This document shows positions 1-5,284 of a stretch of DNA of 5,696 bases, one piece after another. Origin of the DNA: Candidatus Falkowiibacteriota bacterium (GTDB lineage Bacteria > Patescibacteriota > Patescibacteriia > Patescibacteriales > GWC2-42-12). The stretch's first letter is position 1; every line of letters starts with the position of its first letter. The stretch is from the NCBI GenBank assembly GCA_016208065.1, contig JACQYU010000047.1:1-5696 (forward strand), given 5' to 3'. The notes below the pieces were generated by a model. The model had not been told where the DNA came from. It ran no database searches and saw nothing but the letters and a program-made list of their open reading frames with translations. The translations under genes and the position numbers were made by a program.

Positions 1-30
1 CCGGACAGGCTGGCCGGCAGGCAGGCAGGC
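1..30. repeat. GC-rich CAGG/GGCAGG short-repeat tract at window edge
   Basis: A strongly GC-rich stretch in an otherwise AT-rich window. It contains GGCAGG units in tandem (GGCAGGCAGGCAGGC at about 16-30) preceded by GGACAGGCTGGCC, so the 5-mer CAGGC recurs four times. Similar CCTGCC/GGCAGG intergenic repeats are, from memory, frequent in Patescibacteria; that is recollection and not a search result. The tract stops directly at the -35 box of the iscR promoter. It may continue to the left of the window. No hairpin of convincing length can be drawn from the visible part. Confidence 0.4.
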
Positions 31-58
31 TTGACAGGTATTTACAGCATGTTATTAT
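31..58 (+). promoter_or_regulatory. Predicted sigma70 promoter of the iscR-iscU-nfu operon
   Basis: A perfect -35 hexamer TTGACA (31-36) is followed after 16 bp by TATTAT (53-58), five of six matches to the -10 consensus. Transcription would start near 65, giving a leader of roughly 34 bases before the iscR ATG. The predicted start falls at the left edge of the inverted repeat at 64-84, so a protein bound there should block initiation. An alternative -10 with 17-bp spacing (ATTATA, 54-59) is a poorer match. Confidence 0.7.
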
Positions 59-63
59 ATTAT

Positions 64-84
64 TACCAACTAATTTAGTAGGTA
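64..84. promoter_or_regulatory. Predicted IscR/Rrf2 operator (inverted repeat)
   Basis: The arms TACCAACTA (64-72) and TAGTAGGTA (76-84) are inverted copies around a 3-base centre, with a single mismatched pair (68/80). The core pattern CCAACT-N5-AGTAGG resembles the type-1 IscR site known from Enterobacteria (YYGACT-N5-AGTCRR, as I recall it), differing by one base in each half. It covers the expected transcription start of the gene for an IscR-like regulator, the classic place for an autorepressor. The dyad is seen directly; binding by the adjacent regulator is inferred. Confidence 0.68.
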
Positions 85-98
85 TTAATCTGGCGCGT

Positions 99-503
99 AT
101 GATTTTTTCCACCCGTTCAACTTACGGCCTAAGGGCCATGATAAATTTAGCCAAGCATAAAAAATTTGGCAGCGTTTCTTTGGCTATTATCGCCGAGCAA
201 GAAAATATTTCTTTGAAATATCTTGAAAGGCTGTTCGCCGCCTTAAAAAAAGCCAGTTTGGTAAAGGCTGAAATTGGCGCCGGAGGGGGCTATAAGCTGG
301 CTAAAAGCCCAAAGCAGATTAATGTCTACGATATAATCATAGCGCTTGAAGGCAAACTGAAAGCCTTCCATTGCACCGGGGAAGAGGAAAAAGTTTATTG
401 CAATAATAAGTGCCGCTGCGGAGTAACCGGCGTTTTAGTAAAAGTGGAGCAGGCTATTAATTCAACGCTGAAAGATATAAAATTAAGCCAATTATTATTT
501 TAA
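99..503 (+). CDS. iscR: Rrf2-family Fe-S-type transcriptional regulator (IscR-like)
   Basis: A DNA-binding regulator of the Rrf2 family, 134 residues, which is a normal length. It begins with the family signature FSTRSTYGLRAMINLA (residues 3-18). The winged helix-turn-helix spans about 25-70: recognition helix SLKYLERLFAALKKASLV (38-55) and wing GAGGGYKLA (60-68). The C-terminal half carries a cysteine cluster C92, C101, C105 and C107, in the region where E. coli IscR binds [2Fe-2S] through C92, C98 and C104; a cluster ligand role here is inferred. First gene of an operon with the scaffold (18-bp gap) and Nfu, and preceded by a matching operator, so it most likely senses Fe-S supply and represses its own operon. 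No Shine-Dalgarno sequence lies before the ATG; the start is chosen from the family N-terminus. A cysteine- or NO-sensing Rrf2 protein (CymR, NsrR) is possible but fits the neighbours less well. Confidence 0.9.
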   Translation: MIFSTRSTYGLRAMINLAKHKKFGSVSLAIIAEQENISLKYLERLFAALKKASLVKAEIGAGGGYKLAKSPKQINVYDIIIALEGKLKAFHCTGEEEKVYCNNKCRCGVTGVLVKVEQAINSTLKDIKLSQLLF

Positions 504-521
504 AATTTTAAATAATATTTT

Positions 522-908
522 ATGCAATATTCAAAAAAAGTGATTGAGCATTTTAGAAATCCACATAACCAGGGCCTGATTAAAAACGCAGATGCTATCG
601 GCCAGGTTGGCAATCTTTCTTGCGGCGATATCATGAAAATTTATCTTAAGATAAGCGAAAATAAAAAGGGCGAAGAAATAATTAAAGATATTAAATTTGA
701 AACATTAGGCTGCGCGGCCGCGATTTCAGTTTCTTCGGCTTTAACGGTTATGGCTAAGGGCAAAACCTTGGTTGAGGCCATGGAAATAACCAAAGATCAA
801 ATTGTTAAAAATTTAGGCGGTTTGCCGCCGGTTAAGGTCCATTGCTCAATGCTCGGCGTTGAAGCTTTGCATCAAGCCATAGAGAAATATAATAAATCGC
901 ATAATTAA
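522..908 (+). CDS. iscU: Fe-S cluster assembly scaffold IscU / NifU N-terminal domain
   Basis: Scaffold on which [2Fe-2S] clusters are built from iron and sulfur delivered by the cysteine desulfurase. At 128 residues it matches the stand-alone IscU length. It opens with the family signature YSKKVIEHFRNPHNQG (3-18). All three cluster cysteines are present: C34 in GNLSCGD (with D36, the conserved exchange aspartate), C64 in LGCAAA, and C108 in VHCSML with the conserved H107. The GCAAAI form resembles Gram-positive/CPR NifU-like proteins more than the proteobacterial GCGSAI. The segment LPPVK (101-105) is identical to the site recognised by the HscA chaperone in E. coli IscU, although no hscA or hscB is in this window. 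It follows iscR by 18 bp without a Shine-Dalgarno sequence, and its stop lies 13 bp before the TTG proposed for the Nfu protein. Confidence 0.95.
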   Translation: MQYSKKVIEHFRNPHNQGLIKNADAIGQVGNLSCGDIMKIYLKISENKKGEEIIKDIKFETLGCAAAISVSSALTVMAKGKTLVEAMEITKDQIVKNLGGLPPVKVHCSMLGVEALHQAIEKYNKSHN

Positions 909-921
909 TAATATAAATATA

Positions 922-1128
922 TTGGAATTAATCCGGCCGTCTTTGCAGATGGACGGCGGCGACGTGCAGTTTATTGATTTTGACGAAAAATCAGGCTTGT
1001 TAAAAGTGGAATTGATGGGCCATTGCGCGCACTGTCCGATGTCAGCCGTTACTCTAAAACAGGGAATTGAAGCGGAAATAAAAAAATCAGTACCGCAAGT
1101 AAATGAAGTTAAAGCCGTTCAAATGTAA
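922..1128 (+). CDS. Nfu-type Fe-S carrier protein (NifU C-terminal domain), start uncertain
   Basis: A small NifU C-terminal-domain protein, which in other bacteria accepts an Fe-S cluster and passes it to target enzymes. Visible hallmarks (numbered from TTG at 922) are IRPSLQMDGGDVQF (4-17) and the cluster-binding pair C35-x-x-C38 in GHCAHCPMS, then the final helix and strand VPQVNEVKAVQM (57-68). The proposed start is an unsupported TTG with no Shine-Dalgarno sequence, and it cuts off part of the first helix that relatives carry before the IRP motif. The same frame stays open upstream and encodes NNINILEL in the expected helix position, but without ATG, GTG or TTG. Possible explanations are a rare start such as ATT at 904, which would overlap the iscU stop, a +1 frameshift fusing it to IscU, or a sequence error. 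The domain call is firm; the start is not. Confidence 0.85.
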   Translation: MELIRPSLQMDGGDVQFIDFDEKSGLLKVELMGHCAHCPMSAVTLKQGIEAEIKKSVPQVNEVKAVQM

Positions 1129-1160
1129 AATATAAATTTTAATTAATTTTCAAAATAATT

Positions 1161-1246
1161 AAATCGCAAATCCCAATAACCAATGACCAAACAATAATTA
1201 AAAATTTAGAATTTTGGATTTGAGATTTTATTGGACATTGGGATTT
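1161..1246. repeat. Imperfect intergenic palindromic repeat
   Basis: Within the 169-bp spacer between nfu and iscS two nested inverted pairs can be read. AAATCGCAAATCC (1161-1173) pairs with GGATTTGAGATTT (1216-1228) with one mismatch. AAATCCCAAT (1168-1177) pairs perfectly with ATTGGGATTT (1237-1246), and CCAATGACCAA (1180-1190) also fits TTGGACATTGG (1231-1241) with one mismatch. The vocabulary (AATCCCAATnACCAATGACCAA / TTGGACATTGGGATTT) is one I recall as a dispersed short intergenic repeat in Patescibacteria and other uncultured groups. That memory cannot be checked here. It does not look like a terminator because no U run follows a tight GC stem. It encodes no protein. Confidence 0.6.
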
Positions 1247-1277
1247 ATTAAGTTTATAAAATAGAAAATATGCTTGT

Positions 1278-1286
1278 TGCTATAAT
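1278..1286 (+). promoter_or_regulatory. Predicted extended -10 promoter of iscS
   Basis: TGCTATAAT is a perfect extended -10 element (TGn followed by the consensus TATAAT at 1281-1286). No good -35 hexamer lies 16-18 bp upstream, which extended -10 promoters can tolerate. Transcription would begin near 1292-1294, only about 4-6 bases before the iscS ATG at 1298, so the mRNA would be practically leaderless. This would let iscS be expressed apart from the iscR operon, from which it is separated by the repeat-bearing spacer. Confidence 0.55.
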
Positions 1287-1297
1287 ATAATATTCAT

Positions 1298-2506
1298 ATG
1301 TATAAAAATAAGACAATTTATCTCGACCATAGCGCCACTACGCCGGTGGATAAAGCGGTTTTAAAAGCTATGTTGCCGTATTTCAGCCGGATTTATGGCA
1401 ACCCTTCTTCAATCCATAATTTCGGGCAGACAGCTTCAATCGCGGTTAGCCGGGCCAGGAAAAATATTGCTGAATTTTTAAATTGCGAAGCGAAAGAAAT
1501 AATTTTTACTTCAGGCGCGACCGAAGCTGATAATTTAGCTGTCTTCGGCGTAGTTAATGCTTTAAGTAAAAGCAATCAGGGTAAAAAATTGCATGTTATT
1601 ACTTCGGCCATAGAGCATCCGGCGGTTTTAGAGCCTTTCCGCAAGCTTGAGGAAGAGGGAATTGAAGTTACTTATTTGCCGGTAGGGAAGAACGGCGCAG
1701 TAAATTTGGAAACTTTTAAAAAAGCGCTAAAAAACAACACTGTTTTTGTCTCTATTATGTATGTTAATTCCGAAGTTGGCAGCATCCAGCCGATCAGAGA
1801 AATCGGAGAAATTATTAAAAAAATAAATCAAGATAGGGCCGGAGAAAATAATAAAAATAAGATTTATTTTCATACCGACGCGGTGCAGGCGTTAAATTTT
1901 TTAAATTGCGGCGTTAAATATCTGGGCGTTGATTTATTATCGCTGTCCGGCCATAAAATTTACGGCCCCAAAGGCGTAGGCGTTTTAGCGGTTAAAGCCG
2001 GAACGCCGATTAGCGGCGTGCAATTAGGCGGCCATCATGAAAATAATTTAAGAAGCGGCACGCTTAATGTTCCCGGTATAGCCGGGTTGGGCGAAGCGAT
2101 TAAAATTTGCGGGAAAAATAAAGAGAAAAATAATAGAAATATTCTAAAATTAAGAAATGAGTTTGTCGCTCGAGCCAGGCGCCTTATTCCCGAAATTATC
2201 ATTAATACGGATATAAAAAATTCTACTCCGTCTCACGCCAATATTTCGTTTGTCGGCGCCGAGGGCGAAGCGATTTTAATCGCTTTGGATTTAGAGGGCA
2301 TTGCCGTTTCTACCGGTTCGGCTTGCGCTTCGGCTAGCTTGAAAGCCTCGCCGGTGTTAAAGGCTATGGGAGTAAAAGATGAAATCGCCCACAGTACGAT
2401 TAGATTTACTTTTGGAAGAAATAACACCAAGGCGGAAATAGGCGCGGTTTTAAAAATTTTACCGCCATTAATTAAAAAATTAAGGCGGATGGCGCCGAAA
2501 TTATAA
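1298..2506 (+). CDS. iscS: Cysteine desulfurase (IscS/NifS family, class V aminotransferase fold)
   Basis: A PLP enzyme that converts L-cysteine to L-alanine and passes the sulfur, as persulfide, to the scaffold IscU. At 402 residues it matches IscS/NifS. Landmarks in order: YLDHSATTP (8-16) at the N-terminus; SGATEADN (72-79), which binds the cofactor phosphate; H107 in EHPAV, which stacks on PLP; NSEVGSIQPI (157-166); D194 and Q197 in HTDAVQ; the Schiff-base lysine K220 in SGHKIYGPKGVG; the substrate-region arginine R252 in LRSGT; and the persulfide cysteine C343 in STGSACASAS on a loop of group I length. All expected catalytic residues are present, so it should be active. A short Asn/Lys-rich insertion (about 178-189) precedes HTDAVQ. 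It is the last gene of the Fe-S locus, downstream of the scaffold rather than upstream as in the E. coli isc operon, and has its own likely promoter. A separate role in tRNA thiolation is also possible. Confidence 0.96.
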   Translation: MYKNKTIYLDHSATTPVDKAVLKAMLPYFSRIYGNPSSIHNFGQTASIAVSRARKNIAEFLNCEAKEIIFTSGATEADNLAVFGVVNALSKSNQGKKLHVITSAIEHPAVLEPFRKLEEEGIEVTYLPVGKNGAVNLETFKKALKNNTVFVSIMYVNSEVGSIQPIREIGEIIKKINQDRAGENNKNKIYFHTDAVQALNFLNCGVKYLGVDLLSLSGHKIYGPKGVGVLAVKAGTPISGVQLGGHHENNLRSGTLNVPGIAGLGEAIKICGKNKEKNNRNILKLRNEFVARARRLIPEIIINTDIKNSTPSHANISFVGAEGEAILIALDLEGIAVSTGSACASASLKASPVLKAMGVKDEIAHSTIRFTFGRNNTKAEIGAVLKILPPLIKKLRRMAPKL

Positions 2507-2530
2507 TTATAGGCGATAATCTGATAAACA

Positions 2531-2570
2531 TAAAAACAGGCGCTTCATTAATTTGAAGCGCCTGTTTTTA
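2531..2570. terminator. Bidirectional intrinsic terminator between convergent operons
   Basis: A perfect 17-bp stem with a 6-base loop (TTAATT, 2548-2553). The GC-rich part is CAGGCGCTTCA (2537-2547) against TGAAGCGCCTG (2554-2564), extended by A5 on the left (2532-2536) and T5 on the right (2565-2569). It therefore offers a GC hairpin followed by a U run on both strands. It lies 24 bp after the iscS stop and 13 bp after the stop of the last pil-operon gene on the other strand, so it ends both transcripts. Confidence 0.92.
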
Positions 2571-2583
2571 TGCGCCAAGAAGT

Positions 2584-2862
2584 TTAGCGGAAAGGATTTA
2601 TAATATTTTTTAATTCACCGGGCTTAGTTTTTTCCGCTAATTTATTGATTATAGCATTGAATTTTTCCATATTTACCGCGTTAGTGGCCACCTTTTCCTT
2701 AAGGATTATAATTTCTTTTGTTTGGGTTATGGTTTGATAAAAATTTTTATATAAAAATAGTGATATGATAATTAAAATTATTAAAGTTATAAAGATAATA
2801 ACCGTAGCGGTTAAACCGGATAATTTTTTCGGAGTTAATTTTATCGGTTTTATTATTGCCAT
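2584..2862 (-). CDS. Small single-pass membrane protein closing the pilMNO operon
   Basis: A 92-residue protein I do not recognise as a named family. It has a basic cytoplasmic N-terminus (residues 1-14, rich in Lys), one strong membrane helix (about 17-38, nearly all Ile/Leu/Val/Phe), then a mostly helical outside segment with coiled-coil-like spacing (about 43-79) and a C-terminus ending INPFR. The ATG lies 11 bp after the pilO stop, and the terminator begins 13 bp after its own stop, so it is the last gene of the operon. In Gram-negative bacteria this slot is held by pilP, but PilP is a lipoprotein with a beta domain and this protein has neither a lipobox nor that length. Its membrane-helix plus coiled-coil layout echoes the N-termini of PilN and PilO, which makes a partner role in the same complex a reasonable guess. 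No Shine-Dalgarno sequence is seen. Confidence 0.75.
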   Translation of the reverse strand: MAIIKPIKLTPKKLSGLTATVIIFITLIILIIISLFLYKNFYQTITQTKEIIILKEKVATNAVNMEKFNAIINKLAEKTKPGELKNIINPFR

Positions 2863-2873
2863 AATATTTTATT

Positions 2874-3473
2874 TTAATTCCAGTAAGTATCGGCGCCAAT
2901 ATACATATTAAGATTATTAGTTTCGCCGGAAGGCGCCGCGGCATCCTGGCCATCGGTTTTATTTTTTTCGCCGTCGGCGGTTAGGGATAATTCCAGGAGT
3001 TTAACGTTAATATAATAGCTTAAATTTTCAATATCCAAAAGATATTGCAATTGCTTGGAAAAGCCGCCTTTAGTAAAGAGCTGAAGGTTAGTTTTTTGAA
3101 AATTTTGATTTTCCGCCTTTTCCGGCGCGCTTAAGTTTATCTTTTGGCTTATTTGATTTTTATTGGCTTCATTCTCCAGGCTGGTTATAAATTCAAGCTC
3201 GCGATTTTTATTTATAAAAATTTGGTCAAGCAACTGAAGTTTGGGTTCGATTTTACTTAAATCTTCGGTTAAACGCCTTAAGCTTTGGCCTTTAATATAT
3301 TTTTTTTCCAAATCTTCTCTTTGCGCTTCTATGGCGCTCCCCATAGCTTTAATTTCTTTGATAGTCGGAACGACAATAAAACAAATCAAAAATAAAATTA
3401 CCAGTAAAAAACCGATCAAGCTCGCGGTGATTTTATTTTTTAAATCAAGTTTTAAATATTTATTGCCATTCAT
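2874..3473 (-). CDS. pilO: PilO-like type IV pilus inner-membrane alignment protein
   Basis: A 199-residue bitopic membrane protein in the position and form of PilO, which pairs with PilN to connect the cytoplasmic PilM ring and motor to the rest of the pilus machine. Layout: short basic cytoplasmic tail (1-14), membrane helix (about 16-36), a long charged coiled coil (about 38-80), then a ferredoxin-like core whose pieces include NRELEFITSLENEANKNQI (90-108) and GGFSKQLQYLLDIENLSYYINVKLLEL (136-162). A low-complexity Gly/Asp/Ala-rich loop (about 167-185) precedes the last strand NMYIGADTYWN. The start ATG overlaps the pilN stop (ATGA), which indicates translational coupling. PilO sequences diverge strongly; the call rests on topology, helix pattern and position after pilM-pilN more than on sharp motifs. 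Confidence 0.82.
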   Translation of the reverse strand: MNGNKYLKLDLKNKITASLIGFLLVILFLICFIVVPTIKEIKAMGSAIEAQREDLEKKYIKGQSLRRLTEDLSKIEPKLQLLDQIFINKNRELEFITSLENEANKNQISQKINLSAPEKAENQNFQKTNLQLFTKGGFSKQLQYLLDIENLSYYINVKLLELSLTADGEKNKTDGQDAAAPSGETNNLNMYIGADTYWN

Positions 3474-4006
3474 AACAAGCTTGTCAAATTTATTTTAGCA
3501 TCAATTTCAAAATTAATATTTTCTTTTTCCAAGATGTTTTTAATGGGAAAATCAATATCTTTTAGAATAGATATATTTTCCATTTTTTGCTTAAAATCAA
3601 GCAGGCTATCGCGCAAGCCGGCTTTGCCTTTAATTTTTATTGTCTGCTCATCAAAATTAATTTTAAGATAATAAAGGCTGATATCTTCAGGCGTTATGTC
3701 GGCGATAGTTTTTAATAAATTTGACCAAGGGATGAAATCGCCTTGTATTTTTTCAACAAAATCTATTTTGCTGTTTATGTCTTTTACTTTATTATTATAA
3801 CCCTGGTTATTTTTAGTTACCAAGGTGGTTTGATCAACAATATCATTAAATTTTATTTGAAGTATGGTTTTGGCCGCCAAAAGGATAATAGCGATAATAA
3901 TAGTAAGAATAATCAAGGTTAGGTTGATTTTTTTAATAAATAAATATAGATGGCGCAGCTTTATTTCTTTTTTTAATTCCTCTGAAATGAGGTTTAGGGT
4001 AAGCAT
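3470..4006 (-). CDS. pilN: PilN-like type IV pilus inner-membrane assembly protein
   Basis: A 178-residue bitopic protein of the PilN family. The cytoplasmic tail begins MLTLNLISEE; the LNLI segment (4-7) corresponds to the INLLP-type peptide that in other PilN proteins docks into a groove of PilM. A membrane helix follows (about 27-47), then a coiled coil (about 50-88) and the family core: IPWSNLLKTIADITPEDISLYYLKI (92-116), the strand-turn IKIKGKAGLRDSLLDFKQKM (123-142), and a final strand NFEIDAKINL (164-173). It starts 9 bp after the pilM stop and overlaps the pilO start by 4 bp, the usual pilM-N-O order. Two alternating Ile/Leu-rich blocks make the helix assignment clear. The ATG is set by the LNLI motif rather than by a ribosome binding site, which is absent. 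Confidence 0.88.
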   Translation of the reverse strand: MLTLNLISEELKKEIKLRHLYLFIKKINLTLIILTIIIAIILLAAKTILQIKFNDIVDQTTLVTKNNQGYNNKVKDINSKIDFVEKIQGDFIPWSNLLKTIADITPEDISLYYLKINFDEQTIKIKGKAGLRDSLLDFKQKMENISILKDIDFPIKNILEKENINFEIDAKINLTSLL

Positions 4007-4015
4007 AAATTATTT

Positions 4016-5197
4016 TTATAATTCATCTATAAAAATTCCTCTTAAGGCCAGCCCGAAGGCGGTGGTAAAAGTAGTGGTGTAATTTTGTTTGATGGATAAA
4101 TTTTTTTGCTTGCCGTCTGAGTTAAGTTTGGTCGATCCGAGGTTTAGAGTATGCTTTTCCGTAAAAATTTCATCAAATTTATTTTTTGCCTCGGATAAAT
4201 TAGCCAAAGCGTCAGCCAGCTTGACCTCAAGGGAAAATTCCTTGCTGATAATTTTTTCCAAGTTCGGTATATTGGCGCCGCCGCCGCAGAGCAAGATTTT
4301 ATTTAACGGTCCGCGCTGGTGAAAATAATTTTCATAAAACGACATCGCTTCTTTTATTTTTTCCGTTAAATCCTTAAGGGTATCGGCCAGTATGTCTTTT
4401 ATCACCCCATTGGCTTTATTTTCGTCCAGTCCGCAGATAATTTTTGCTTTTTCAGCCTGCTCTTCGGTTAAGTTTAAGGTTTGTGAAATTTTAGCGGTGA
4501 TTTCTTCTCCGGATATAGGCATGCTAACGGTAAAAAGAACGGTATTGCCGGAGTAAAATATCATGCAAGTATGGTTGGCGCCAATATCGATTATGCCGTA
4601 ATTAAGGTTAGCGTTTGTTTTAGCCTTGTTTCCAATCATTGTCGGCTTTAAATTTAAAGTTTCTTCTTTAAGCAGGCAGCGGCAAATTGATATAGGTTCA
4701 ATTTCAAGCGCGACAGGCGATAATTTAGCCTCATCAAGCATTTCCGTGTATTGGTTAACTATATTTTTTGGCGCGGCGCCGATTAAAACGAAATATTTAT
4801 CAGCCAGTTCCTCGCTAACCTGCCAATCATAATAAATTTCGTTAAGCGACATAGGCACATGTTTTTCAATTTCTTGGCCGATAATGTCAGCCAGGGCATT
4901 TGGTGATTTTTGCACCTCAATTAGCTTAATAAATGTTTTTGATTCGGGCAGGCAGGCAACCACTTCTTCGGAGCTGATTTTTCCGTATACGGGATTGGAA
5001 ATTATTTTTTTGATCGCTTTAATAAGCTCAACCTTATTTTTTATTTCTCCGTTGACAATAATGCCTTTGGCCAAATTAAATTTGCCTAAAGCTTGAATTT
5101 TTATTTTATCTCGGCGTTTGTCAAGCTGGACTAATTTTAGGGACAAGTCGGAAATGTCTAAACCGATTGGGCTGGTTGAGTTGTTGTTTAATATCAT
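4016..5197 (-). CDS. pilM: PilM, actin-like ATPase of the type IV pilus
   Basis: A 393-residue cytoplasmic protein of the PilM/FtsA actin-like ATPase fold. It forms the ring under the membrane that holds the PilN tail and coordinates the pilus motors. Seen directly: phosphate loop 1 IGLDISDLSLKLVQL (11-25); the PilM-typical stretch VVACLPESKTFIKLIEV (79-95) and EIEKHVPMSLNEIYYDW (109-125); phosphate loop 2 YGIIDIGANHTCMIFYSG (200-217); MPISGEEIT (226-233); and the adenosine loop ILLCGGGANIPNLEKII (301-317). It ends in a helix AFGLALRGI (380-388), also typical. Length is slightly above the usual 350-380 because of linkers at about 181-198 and 340-372. First gene of the operon, with its own likely promoter. 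The start ATG gives the standard short lead before IGLDI. Confidence 0.95.
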   Translation of the reverse strand: MILNNNSTSPIGLDISDLSLKLVQLDKRRDKIKIQALGKFNLAKGIIVNGEIKNKVELIKAIKKIISNPVYGKISSEEVVACLPESKTFIKLIEVQKSPNALADIIGQEIEKHVPMSLNEIYYDWQVSEELADKYFVLIGAAPKNIVNQYTEMLDEAKLSPVALEIEPISICRCLLKEETLNLKPTMIGNKAKTNANLNYGIIDIGANHTCMIFYSGNTVLFTVSMPISGEEITAKISQTLNLTEEQAEKAKIICGLDENKANGVIKDILADTLKDLTEKIKEAMSFYENYFHQRGPLNKILLCGGGANIPNLEKIISKEFSLEVKLADALANLSEAKNKFDEIFTEKHTLNLGSTKLNSDGKQKNLSIKQNYTTTFTTAFGLALRGIFIDEL

Positions 5198-5199
5198 AC

Positions 5200-5219
5200 T
5201 TTTTCGTTTTAGCGAAAAA
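5200..5219 (-). promoter_or_regulatory. Small hairpin in the pilM leader, next to the start codon
   Basis: On the coding strand TTTTTCG (5219-5213) and CGAAAAA (5206-5200) form a 7-bp inverted repeat around a 6-base loop, ending two bases before the pilM ATG. It occupies the place where a ribosome binding site would lie, and no Shine-Dalgarno sequence is present. It could moderate translation or be chance in an A/T-rich leader; only two GC pairs support the stem. Confidence 0.3.
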
Positions 5220-5261
5220 TATCTATTTTTTTAACGAGATGGTTTTTTAACTACCTAATTT

Positions 5262-5267
5262 ATTATA
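5262..5267 (-). promoter_or_regulatory. Predicted -10 box of the pilMNO operon promoter
   Basis: Reading the minus strand, a consensus TATAAT lies in the 87-bp gap between the partial upstream gene and pilM, about 64 bp before the pilM start. The base context is GATATAATA, without a TG extension. The -35 region at the right distance reads TATTAA, a poor match to TTGACA. The box makes the operon independently transcribable, but the AT-rich context lowers certainty. Confidence 0.4.
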
Positions 5268-5284
5268 TCATATAATGCCGGTAA

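Noticed and set aside
1..78. Plus-strand open frame running in from the left edge to TAG at 76-78
   Set aside because: It would cover the promoter and operator, and the peptide is repeat-derived (RLAGRQAG). It cannot be supported from the visible part.
1393..1575. Minus-strand open frame inside iscS (and another at 2233-2430)
   Set aside because: Antisense shadows of a fully conserved desulfurase; no family features and low-complexity composition.
2747..2953. Minus-strand 68-residue frame across the pilO/small-gene junction
   Set aside because: It overlaps both supported genes in another frame and has no family character.
3470..3473. Possible UGA recoding as in Gracilibacteria
   Set aside because: TGA ends pilN exactly at its expected length and overlaps the pilO start; none of the supported genes has an internal TGA.
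4946..4958. GGGCAGGCAGGCA inside pilM, like the tract at 16-30
   Set aside because: It encodes the conserved ACLPES segment of PilM; the similarity is explained by coding.
3241..5096. Several plus-strand open frames opposite pilM, pilN and pilO (68-85 residues)
   Set aside because: They lie entirely within or mostly against well-supported pil genes and show no recognisable domain.
5255..5262. CTAATTTA upstream of pilM, shared with the iscR operator (70-77), next to the pilM -10 box
   Set aside because: Only one 8-base AT-rich half is shared, with no second arm; chance is a sufficient explanation.
5271..5276. Plus-strand TATAAT
   Set aside because: It points into the antisense of the partial upstream gene; no plus-strand gene follows.
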